Positions 49,527 through 60,176 of a DNA stretch of 64,000 bases are shown here, piece by piece. Position 1 is the stretch's first letter; the number at the start of each line of letters is the position of its first letter. Made by a program: the position numbers and the translations under genes. This stretch comes from Macrotrachela quadricornifera (taxonomy: Eukaryota > Rotifera > Eurotatoria > Philodinida > Philodinidae), in the NCBI GenBank assembly GCA_022393335.1, contig JAJEKB010020060.1, forward strand, positions 22,267 to 86,266. The letters run 5' to 3'. The notes beneath the pieces were generated by a model that saw only the letters and a list, made by a program, of their open reading frames with translations, did not search any database and had not been told where the DNA came from.

Positions 49527-51465
49527 GGTCTAGTGGTCGATATCGAAAAAACAAACAAAAATTAAAACAACTTATTAAGGCTCAATCCTCTACAGAATCA
49601 AGTACAACTGTTGTTCCTTCAACACCAGAACAAACAATACCACCACCAACAACAAAAACATCAACTATCAAGAAAAAAATGATTTCTTCATGTCGAAGAC
49701 AACTTTTCAACTCATCAAGTGACGACGATGAAGAAAGTTCATCAAGTGATAATGATGATGAATCTGAAGATTCAAATGATTTTTCCGGTATTAATTTAAT
49801 AATTAATATTCAAAAGATATTAATTTTGGTAAATTCTATGAATTGTCCTAAATGTAATTCTCATGGACATTATAATTATAAGGTAACCAAACGTCTCGGT
49901 CTATCTTTTTATATTTCATTTACATGTACTTGCGAAAATGTTATTCGTTTATCTACTGGTACTCGAATTGGAATTTCACCGACATCTCAAATGACCGATC
50001 TCAACGTAGTGTCTATTCTAGCTGGTTCACTTGTCGGTCTTCAGCGGACAGGTCTGAAGAAATTTTTTGGTGCTATGGGAATCCTACCACCAGTTCAAAT
50101 TGAATCTTATAAACGTTATGAACATATTTTATCAAAATCCATTGAAGAAGTTGCTGAAAATAGCATGAAAGTTGCAGCTGAAGAAGCACGTCTATACTAT
50201 AACAGCGATGATATTAGTATATCTATCGATGGCACATGGTTAACTCAAGGCTTTTCGTCATTACACGGAGTAGGAACAGTCGTGAGCGTATCAGATCCAC
50301 CAAAAGTCTTGGATTTTGAGATTTTGTCTCGACACTGTTCGACTTGTGCTGGACTTATAAGTGTACGACAACGTGATGGTGAATTATATGCTGCACTTCT
50401 TGAAAAACATCTCGAATCTGGATGTGAAGCAAATTATGAAGGAAGTAGTGGTGGGATGGAAGGAGCAGCTGTAAGTCATTTTCATACTTTTATCATGCTT
50501 ACTTTTCTAACTTAGATGGTAGCAATGTTTTCCCGGTCGATTCCAAAACATAATTTACGATATACATCGTATATTGCCGATGGTGATACAAAAAATGAAA
50601 CTAGTATCGCTCAATCAAAACCATATGGAGATTGTCCTATTATTCGGTATCAATGTATAAATCACTTTTCTAAACGAATGAAGACCCGGCTAATGAATAT
50701 AAAAAAAAAGTATGGAAGGACGCATCTCGATGATAATAAAACTATAGGTGGTATAGGACGACTTGGTATGGTTTTTTTCAAACTAAATTAAAATTTAGCA
50801 CGAACCGGTTCCCAATTTTTTTTATAGATGATAAAAAAATATATCGACTGCAGCTATATTATGGTAAAGCAATCCGAGAAAATATAAACAATTTACAGAA
50901 AATGAAAGAAGCAGCCTGGTCAGCTTGGTATCACATAGCAAGTACTGATAACAATCCGATGCATGACCTATGTGATCCAAGCCATTGCAAAGTATATTTG
51001 GATTTTAATTATCGACATGAATCACATGCACTACCACCTGCTGTTTGTGCTGCTATTAGACCAGCATATGAAGAGTTATGCAGCGATGAATCACTGCGAC
51101 AGGTGTTAAATGGAGGAACAACAAATGCAAATGAGAGTTTTCATCGAATTATATGGAATATCTGCAGTAAAAAACGATTTCATATTCGAACAAGAATTAA
51201 AACAGCAGCGAATCTTGCTACAATTATTTATAATGATGGGTTTGTCGGCATTTTACCAATTTATCAATCACTTGGTATTCCATCAAATGCAGCTGTTCAA
51301 AAAATGATGATAAGAATTGATCGTGAACGAATAAAGGAGGACCAGTCATTAGATCCAATCGCTCGACTTGATCAACGACGAAAGAATCGAATGAAAAAAC
51401 TTCAAACCGAGGCTAAACTAATTCGTGATGATCCATATAAATATGGAGCAGGTATTGCTGAATAG
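49527..51465 (+). CDS. Mutator/Kolobok-type DDE transposase, three exons
   Basis: Exons of about 49527-50470, 50516-50765 and 50828-51465 join in frame with GT-AG introns of 45 and 62 bp. The N-terminus has a Ser/Asp-rich acidic patch and a CPKCNSHGHYNY...CTC zinc-like motif. The catalytic blocks are SIDGTWLTQGFSSLHGV (first Asp), YIADGDTKNE (second Asp) and NGGTTNANESFHRIIWN (candidate third acid). The tail is basic. No stop or frameshift was seen after splicing. The start is uncertain: the frame is open upstream to the acceptor near 49526, and an AT/G split start codon across an intron at 49509-49526 is possible. Confidence 0.8.
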
Positions 51466-53897
51466 ATAATCATTTTTTTATGTTCATTAAGCACTTACTT
51501 TTGTTTGCATAAATAAAATATATTTGGTGGTGTTTCTTCATTTCCAATATTTATTTGTGTAGTTGGTTTTGGTGGCATTTCTTTTTATTTTTCTTTGGAG
51601 TTAACAATAATCATCATATAAAACAGTAACAACTGGTTAGAGTGAAAAATCCCAATAGATAATTGAATCGATAGATGCTACTAGTGTGCACTCCTGACAG
51701 CTATCTAGATACTTATAGAATTCACAATGATAAACTGATCAATAATTAATCAAATAAAACTAACCTCAGAATTGAACGCAGTAACTCCTGAAAACATTGA
51801 GCTAAGCTTCATCGGAAATACCGATAATTATTGATTATTTAAGAATTAATTGATCAAAAGTAACACCAGATTCGAACTCAGTACGTCTGATTACCTTTTG
51901 GTCAAGTTTTATGTAAAACATCAATAATTAATGTGTAATTAGTTAACTACTTAGTTAATCAGTTAATTAACCAATTAATTAATTAAAACCAACCTCAGAT
52001 TGAAACTCAGCACACTCGATTACCTTCGGTCAAACTTTATAGAGAATAATTGCTTTTGTTTTCAAACTTCTCTTAAACAAATCAGTAAAATTTCTGTAAA
52101 AAAAAGTTTCTAAAACTTATTTTTCGTTTTTCTCAAAACTGGTTTTTTAGCCATCGTGCTTCATTGTGCCACCATCAACCCTACCTTAACTTTGTCCAAT
52201 CGAGCTGAAATTTTTACCAGAGATACTTGGATATATCCTCCAGAGGTAAAATCGGCCGTTTTCGTTTTCGACCATTTCGTTCGAGTTTATGAGGTTTTCG
52301 AGATCGACTTCTCGGTTTTTTCGAGATCGTTTTCGTATTTTTGTTATAAAAAAAAAAGAAAGCGAGATTTTTAAAAACGCTGAAAATTACCTCTGAGATA
52401 CAGGCATAGGTGCTCTCAAAAAAAATTTCAGCTCAATCGGACGAAGTTTGATGGGGAAAACCGGTGGCACAATGAGACCCTATGGAAAACCATTAGTTTT
52501 CGAAAAAATCCAAGAAGACCCCTTTTGAAAATTTTTTCCTCGAACACGTGTCTCATCAATTTAGGTCCTCTATTTGTGGTGAAAATTTCAGCTCGATCGG
52601 ACTTGCCGTTCTTGAGATCTAAAAATCATGAAAAAAGAGGGGGGGGGTACCCTTAATAATTAAATTTTTATCATTATCAGTTAGTATTGGTAGAAGTGTA
52701 TTTAATCAAGAAGTAAATACTGATCGCCAACCAAGTGAAGCTGATTCCATATAAATCATACCACAACGTGAAACCTTTAGTATAAATAATAGATTTTAGA
52801 ATTTCTATATGATAAACTTACTGTAGCTGGTGATGCTTGTTAAAGATCCATAGGTTGAAATATAAAATTAGTCGTTTTTACTGATTGAATAATTTCACCA
52901 CTATTTAAACATAATTTTTTATTATCATCTAATACAGTATTCATATTCTAGAAATAGATAAAATAAAAAATACATATATATATATATATATTTTATTTAA
53001 AGAAACATACTTTAGTCCCATTAACATCGACCGGATCTATAAATTATGAAAACAAAAAAAAAATTAATTTATAAAAAAAACTTTTTTTGTTACCATCAAA
53101 AATTAATCATTTTCGATCAGGTGTTGTTGATACAGCAAATTTTTGATAATTAACAGTTAAAACACCATCACTCCATTCATGACTTACAGGATCAGATTGA
53201 CCAACTGTAACTGTTTTTGGATGAAGTACTGTATATTCTGCTTTATTTTCATCCATTAGACTCTAAATTAAATATATAAAAATAAAATTCTTAAGCAATT
53301 AATTCTCTTATACTTTTTCATGAAGAATAACTAATGCTGCTCCTAATATTCTATAAGCATTTGTTTTTCCATCCATTGGTCCACCAACAATCATAAAACC
53401 ATGTCTTACGATCATCGTTTCATAAATTTGTTGAATTTTTTCTAAGAAAAATGATGTACATTGTAAATTTGAATCTTTACATGCTTGTTCAACAGCAATA
53501 TTCATTTGTTCATAATCAGGTGTTGGTAATTTAATACCAGAAAATAAATCACTTGTGATATCCTAAATAAAATAAATAAATTTAATTTAATTTAATAAAT
53601 AAATTTATTTTATTTACAGCAAATAATGGTAAATCACCAACTAAAAATTTTGGTAAATTAACATCAATAATTGATCGTAAAACAAGAATATCTTCATTTT
53701 GTTCAGGATATTTTAACTATAGAAAAATTATTTTTACAAAAAAAAAACGAAGTTTTTTTAAAAACTAACTTTAAGACTTTTTGCGGCTATTAAAACCGAA
53801 ATAACAGCACGCATACCATAGTCATAATGATGCTGTGATGATAATTGTTCAGAACATAAACGATATGTAGCTACAATTTTGACAGTTAATGGCCGAG

Positions 53898-54482
53898 GGG
53901 ACAAATACACTTATCGACCCCCCTCTTCTATTGATCTAAATCGATTTATAAGTCTCTGGGAAGTTCATTAAGAATATTTTCAAGAGTCTCCAAGTGCCCC
54001 AGACCAATATTTTAACGGATAAGGCGTATATATTCTCATTGATAGAAACCTCACAAAGCATTTCAAAAGCTTAAGATGAAGGCAAAATTTGGACACAGGC
54101 ATCGAAAAGCATAACAACAACTAATCACGCCCTGAAATATAGCTATATCACACCCTCAGCTATTGCTGTGCCCTTCAACGATTGTATCAAGATTTCGTGA
54201 CACCCTCAGCTATTGATGTGCCCATCAGGGATTGTATCAAGATTTCGTGGCACCCTCAGCTACTGGTGTGCTCTTCAACGACTGTATCAAGATTTTGTGA
54301 CACCATCAGCTATTGAAATGCTTTGTGAGGTTCCTATCAAGGGGAGCATATACACCTTATCCGTTAAAGTATTGGTCTGGGGCACTTGGAGACCCTTGAA
54401 AATACTCTTAATGAACTTCTCCGAGACCTATTAATCGATTTAGATCAATAGAAGAGGGGGGGTCGATAAGTGTATTTGCCCC
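53898..54482. mobile_element. MITE with 9 bp target duplication in a dynein exon
   Basis: The direct repeat ATGGCCGAG lies at 53889-53897 and 54483-54491. TIRs of about 150 bp begin GGGACAAATACACTTATCGA on the left and GGGGCAAATACACTTATCGA on the right. The centre (about 54150-54325) holds about four copies of a roughly 51 bp unit (CACCCTCAGCTATTG...). Removing it restores the dynein reading [20 protein letters not shown] 9 bp duplication suggests a Mutator-type parent. Confidence 0.9.
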
Positions 54483-55164
54483 ATGGCCGAGCATTTACAA
54501 AACCAAATGAATATAATTTTATTTCAGCAAATATACTATAATCCAGAACCTAAATTATACAAAAAACTATATATATTTATTTCAAATAATATTCTTACTA
54601 TCATAGCTACTGGTCGGAAAAGAGCCTAAGGAAAAATAGATTTAAAGAATTTTTATTTCTTAGGAATTTTCTTTTACTTTTAAATTACCTGGTCATTCAG
54701 ATCGACCAGCATAAACAGGATTCTAAAAGATTAAATTAAAAAATATTTTATTTTTAAAAAAAGAATTTACCATTCTAATGAAAGTAGCACAAGTTGGATT
54801 AAGTCTAATATCAGTACCTTCAAAATAAATCATATCAGCGTGTGATGTAATGCCTCCTTGAATAATTAAAATTTGTTGAGCAACAACAGATAATACCTCA
54901 AGACCAATACGACTAAAAAAATGAATTAGGTAACTAAAATGATTTTTGAAGTAGTAAATTGAACTCATCCAAACAAGACCAAGCATCACACAAAACAAGA
55001 TCCTAAAATATAAATAAGCATTATTTATCAGTCTTAGAAATAATTGTTTTACATACCTTAAAGAATTTCCTCAATGCTTTACAATCCATAGCATCTGGAC
55101 AATTAAAGACAATACATTGTTTAGCAACGGTTTTAGCCAAATCTTTTGTCGTTTCAGTCTGGGA

Positions 55165-55450
55165 ATGCAAGGTCAATACTCTTCTGTAATATAACAGAAA
55201 ATTTTATTTTATCTTTCTCGTTTCAGCTGACTACACTAGAAATAAAAAGTTCGTGCAACCCTCTAGGAAACTTTTCAAGTATTTTCACCCACATATATAC
55301 TTGCACTCCTATTCATGCTCTTACTAATGGCGAAAACCCGAGCTCTCAACAAACAATTGAATGCATTCTATTTTGAAATAGATAATGACTCCTTTGACTG
55401 TAGATTTGAACTACTACCCTGCGAATAAACACGTAGTCAAAGACATATAC
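55165..55450. other. Junction between dynein and TOGARAM fragments
   Basis: Neither the dynein P-loop exon nor the next TOGARAM exon is recognisable here. A splice acceptor precedes the first dynein codons (55155) and a splice donor follows the TOGARAM exon (about 55453). The breakpoint could therefore lie in fused intronic DNA. Confidence 0.5.
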
Positions 55451-55453
55451 CTG

Positions 55454-58400
55454 ATTTCTGGTGATTCATCTGATGCAAATGTCGCAGCAACTTGTAATAC
55501 ACGTTCTGTAATATCTCGAATATCATTTAAAATTTTATTTGAACCTAATTTTTCACAAACAAGATAGATGTGTTTAGTCGATGTTTTTCTTGCAGCTGGA
55601 TTACGATGACTATATATATATATATATAAATAAAAAAGAATGATATTATTTCATTATAAGAAAATATTTTATCTTGCACCACCGGCTATATATGTATTGC
55701 CTTAATTTTCCCTCTGCCCATCTAGGTCCTAAAGGGACAGAGTGCTAAGATTCAATAGTACACAAAAATAGAAAAAGAGATATAAAAAGAAAGGCTGAAA
55801 AAAAAAAGAGAAAGAGAAAAATCATAGAGAAAGAAGAAAAACTTTTCTTTTCCTTTTAACATTAGCATCTACACCATGTGCCAAATCTTGCACCACCGGC
55901 TATTAATGTTTGTAATGCTTTTTGAAGTGTAACATTATCTATCATCATTTGTAGACATTTTTCAGCATCTGATCTGAAAAATTCATTACTTTCTGCACTT
56001 TTTTATATTAATGCTTTAACAGTTAAATCAAGTTCAATATCCATATTACGTTTTAAATATTTAAATATTTTTGCAAAATGTTGATAAAGCAAAACGTGCA
56101 ACTTGTGATCGAAGATTTTTAACCTTAATAAAATAAAACAAATTCTTAAGATAAATTTTTGAAAACAAAACAAAACGAACTTCTTGAATTAGAATTAAAA
56201 CAACTTGATGTAAATTTTGTGTTATTGTATTAGGATATTCCGCAATAAGATGTTGAAGTAAATTTAGACCAGAATATTTTTGTTCCCAATCATCATTTGT
56301 TAGAGATTCCATTACTTCTCAATAAATACTATCAGAATTTCTTAATTGATTGTTGATTTGATCTCCTGATGACGGACGATTTAATACAAAAAGTTGTTCA
56401 TTAGTCGGTAAATCACGTCGACTATTAAATGTTTGAGAACGAGCCATACTAAAGGAAAAAAAATACAAATAATAATGAATATATTAAAAATGTTTGTTGT
56501 TTCATACGAATTTTTAAAAACATGAACACGTTGTTGTAAAGGAACATTAGGTAAAATTGAATTTATATTTGAATCAATTTGACGTAGTCGTGTTGATGGT
56601 AAATCATTACCAACTGTTGTTAAATCAGGTTGAGATGAATATCGACTTGTTAATATTGATGATGTTGGTATATCAGTATCATATGGAATATCACCATTAT
56701 TATTTAATTGTTGCTGTTTTTGTTGTTGTTGAACACGATTTTCTCGATCTAGTTTACGACGTTCTTTTTGTTCAATTTTTTCTCGAGTTTTTTGTTGTAC
56801 AGGTAAACGAAATGATACTGATAATGATTGACCCATATTAACAAACTAGAAGAATAAAAAATGAAAAATTTTGTTTTTAAATAAAGAAATTCTTACATTT
56901 TCATTTTCATTTTCTTTTGATTCACTATCAAATCCATCAGATAGTGTATCAATATTATCATTTTGTTTATTTAATTTATTATTTATTGTATTATTATTTT
57001 GTACTTGAATCATATTTGATTCAGCTCTTGTACGTAATGGAATATGAACAGCTTAAAATAATATAATAAATGTAGAGAGATTTTGTTGTTTGTTTTATTA
57101 TTAATTTATTTTTGCCAACGACTCCAATGTCTTGACCGTCGTCAAAATTTGATCCGTCTTCAGTATCTACGTTTGTATGTGTTGTTGTATTTAAAGAATT
57201 GGTAACTACAGAACCTGAATGAAAAAAAATAAGAAATTAACCATGGTGACAGATGGGTAATATTTTATCATGCTCACATCAATTTCCCGAAGAAAAAATT
57301 CTAATTTATAAAAATAAAAATAAAAAAAAGAAATATATACTAATATTATTTGTTTTCCTCCTAAGAATCTTCTGCACTTTTCTTTAAGTAAAAAGAAGAT
57401 TTTCATAAGCTTTTACAAACAACAAAAAATCTTATTTAAAACGAGAATTTTTCTGTACGTTAAAGCTTAGTATTCAGAAAACAATGATAAGATGATTTTT
57501 TACCTGATCTCAACGTTCTATATTAATATATGATCAGATTTCTATGAGATACAAATGAAATATAAAACTGGCACCGTTATTTTTTGTACGAAAGCATGCT
57601 TAATTATTCTGTCGTTTGAGTATCTTAAAATTAGACAAAATAATTTCAAGTATTTTTTTTCTAATTTATTGATAGGTAGAGTATAATTTCGTTCTTTTTT
57701 TTCTCTACAATTAAATACTACTTGTAGAAATGACGTAGTTCAAAGATAAAAGAAGAATTTTATTAAATATTAACAAAGATAGTATACAACAAAAATAGAG
57801 TCGGTTGTCGATTACTGAGATCGTAATTTGTTAATATGATTCAAGAATTTAAACAAAGAGAAGAGATTTTGAATCCTACTATGAATATTAATAATCTTAT
57901 TTCTATTTTCTTGGATGTCACATATGTCATTAGTATGTGTTTCATATTTTATTTCTCTTTCTTGTTCAATTATTTTGAAATATTCCTGAGTTCAGTGTTT
58001 TGTACCAGAGCGTTTGGGTTTAAAAGACTATCCGTATTATTTCATACGTAAGCAATGTTACGTTGCAAAATTAAAATGCATGGACCTCTATATAATAAAG
58101 TTTGTGTATGGAAATCTTTATTGAAAAGAATTTAACGTTATATATGAGATATGAAAGACAACATGGTCTTTTATTGTACATGTTTTAGTTGAAAAAAGTC
58201 TATGAATTGACACAGAATTATTGACAACTAAATGGTAATTATAGACTCTCGATCAAAAATACAATCGAAAAGAGTGTTTTTATAACTGAAAGAGAAGATT
58301 GAAACCGATTCAAATAGGTTCCTCAGAGTCTTGAGACAATAATAAGACAAAAGTTTTTGTTTCAGCATTTCATGAAACCACTAAGAAGCCGAGTTTCACA

Positions 58401-59548
58401 AGCAGAAACGTTACTTGAAATAACGGATTTTTCCGAGGAATTCTGGAATATCCTAACTAATACATATTCAAAATCTAGAAAATTTCTTTAAGCTATTGCG
58501 ACAAGCTTCGACAGACTTTTCACTCCTGTCTTATAAAGAAAACTTTACCATAGATATACCTCACGTTGTGAAGTCTATTCTAAAAGTTTTAGATTCACAT
58601 GGTTAAAAAAAATATTCACTAATTACTTCTTAATATTAAAATAAAATGAATGTTTTATTTATCTCACGTGCACCTTCGTCGGATCTATTAATTGATAGGG
58701 AACGTGAATCTATTGCACTATCGATACCTTCATCATGATCCGAATCAAAATGACGTGTAGGTAGTCTTTGTTCGTGATGATTATGAATTTGTGATGTGAC
58801 AAGGCGATTATGGAATGCAGGAAATCGGCCAAGAGATGCACGACGTGGTATTGCAGGACGAAATTATAATGTATTATTATTATTTTCTATAGAAAGAATA
58901 AATTTTCATTAAAAAAGAACAAAAAAATGCTTTCAATTAGGTTCTTTTTATTCTTCTTCTCTCAAATAAAACTCTTACTGATAATAATATCATTTTTATT
59001 AACATCTGTTTTAGAGGTGTATAACAGCTGAGTTTCGAGATCACAACAATTGTTTAAAAATAAATTTCGATAAAAAAAATCGAATTCTAGAAAATAGATA
59101 TATCTTACTGTATCATTTGTATTTAATTTTTTTTCAGCAAAAGGCATTACTAATTGAAGTCACTTATTTTTGTTTGTTGATATTTTTGTTGTTGGAGATT
59201 GTTCTAATATTGTTGCTGGAATTGAATTATTATTATTATTATTGTTATTAGCTTGTAAAATAAATTTTGCATCGGGATCATTCATTGTTGTTGGATCACA
59301 TACTAAACCAGGTGTTATATTACCTTCATCAATTAATGATGGAAGTAAATTATGTTGTAAACGAAAACGTAATGCATTTGATTAATATTATTATAATTTA
59401 AACGAAGTTTATTATCGTGTAAATATTGAAGAAGTTTTTCAAATATTGATGAAATATTTTTTTTCATGTTGATGAGATTTTGTTAATAAATTACTTAATG
59501 TTTCGATTGATTTAATACATATTCGAATATTTGGAGATATTAAACCAT

Positions 59549-59583
<35 letters not shown>

Positions 59584-59690
59584 AAATATCATTTGTTGTA
59601 CGAATTTGTTTAATTAATAATTGTGATCTTAATATTTGAACATCATTTGATGTTGAAGAAAAACATTGAATAATTGCTAAATAAAGATAT
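55454..59690 (-). pseudogene. TOGARAM/crescerin-like TOG-array protein, damaged
   Basis: The family has tubulin-binding TOG domains that regulate ciliary microtubules. On the minus strand the C-terminal TOG reads SLTNDDWEQKYSGLNLLQHL, VKNLRSQVARFALSTF, KYLKRNMDIELDLTVKAL, KSAESNEFFRSDAEKCLQMMIDNVTLQKALQTLIAGGAR, NPAARKTSTKHIYLVCEKLG and DITERVLQVAATFASDESPEIR. Upstream are Ser/Asn/Gln-rich linkers (56.5-57.2, 58.7-58.9 kb). A helical segment lies at 59.1-59.7 kb (ISPNIRICIKSIETLSNLL) that may be an N-terminal TOG; this part is less certain. Damage: a one-base shift near 56070 (TFCKN versus FAKIFKYLK), a TAA at about 56005, a TGA near 56325, and a 200 bp insertion. The 3' exons are absent. Intron 57215-58665 holds nothing recognised. 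Confidence 0.7.
55675..55906. mobile_element. Insertion of about 195 bp with 18-19 bp target duplication in the TOG exon
   Basis: ATCTTGCACCACCGGCTAT occurs at about 55672-55690 and 55886-55904, flanking about 195 bp that is purine-rich (AAAAAGAGA type) in its second half. The duplicated bases encode the exon's own IAGGAR. The duplication length fits target-primed reverse transcription, so this may be a SINE-like or truncated retroposon. No tRNA-like head is convincing. Confidence 0.7.
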
Positions 59691-59694
59691 TTTT

Positions 59695-60176
59695 AAAAAA
59701 AAATTCGTTTTTTTTGTTTTTGTTTTGTATTAAACTGGGAGATACATTCGTTGATCATAATGATACTAAAAAAAAAGAATTGATTAAGTTTCATTCGGTT
59801 TTTAGCAGGAAAATCGAGATGAAGGAGAGAAGACAAGGAGTAAGTCGAGAGTGAAAAGAGAACACAAAGAGAAAAGAAACAGAGAGGGGGTAAATATCTC
59901 TCTCCTACTTCACTATGATATAACACAAAGGAGATGATGTCCGGCATCTAGTGGACATAACTAGTAGAAAAGACAGACGTACGCGTAAACTAGTAGAAAA
60001 AAGGAAAAGAACGAAAAGAAGAAAATTCAGCGCGTCTATTCAACGAACGATGAATCACGAAAAAAAAAGAAATTGTTAGAGTGCTCTCTAACGCATACTA
60101 TTTATACTCGTGTAAAGATAATAATTGACACCAGGTCATCTTCTTCTTTTTAAATCTTTTACTACTGTCGTCCACC
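59695..60176 (+). promoter_or_regulatory. Upstream region of the nuclease-like gene with a TATA-like box
   Basis: A TATTTATA-type motif lies at about 60098-60108, roughly 70 bp before the ATG. The ATG sits in a good context, CCACCATGA. The rest is purine-rich low complexity. Frames seen on minus in this stretch have no recognisable content. Confidence 0.4.

Larger units (their letters stand above)
48667..52652. mobile_element. Kolobok-like DNA transposon, apparently intact, TTAA target duplication
   Basis: The ends are GGGTACCCCCCCTCTTTTTT and its inverted match, with TTAA at 48663-48666 and 52653-52656. Dynein coding sequence joins exactly across it (NLIIK, then LFARFIDPYIAYLRK). It carries a spliced transposase on plus and a divergent open frame on minus. 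About 1.1 kb of AT-rich right flank (51.5-52.6 kb) holds no gene. Confidence 0.88.
44690..55155 (-). pseudogene. Axonemal inner-arm dynein heavy chain, decayed and truncated (DNAH3/7/12 type)
   Basis: The family drives ciliary beating. Reading down from 55155: AAA1 ([44 protein letters not shown]); AAA2 (GGPMDGKTNAYRILG, 53.4 kb); AAA3 (VLVVGPTGTGES, 47.97 kb); AAA4 and linker (DQLHIVLAMSPIGDEF; LVNCCTIDWFQTW, 45.2 kb); then the start of the stalk, ending near 44690. The tail, AAA1 P-loop exon, microtubule-binding domain and AAA5-6 are missing. Disruptions: stops at 46427, 46748, 46904, 47531, 47830, 47885, 48135, 52706 and 54693 (first base on the plus strand). A 7-A run at 44811-44817 shifts the frame. 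The AAA3 Walker lysine is Glu. Two transposons interrupt exons. Intron 45353-46205 is unusually long. Confidence 0.9.

Noticed and set aside
28170..55155. Nuclear code change with TGA or TAG as Trp
   Set aside because: TGG is used normally in the same genes, TGA and TAG end intact frames such as the LINE neighbours and NHL exon, and TAA stops and frameshifts also occur.
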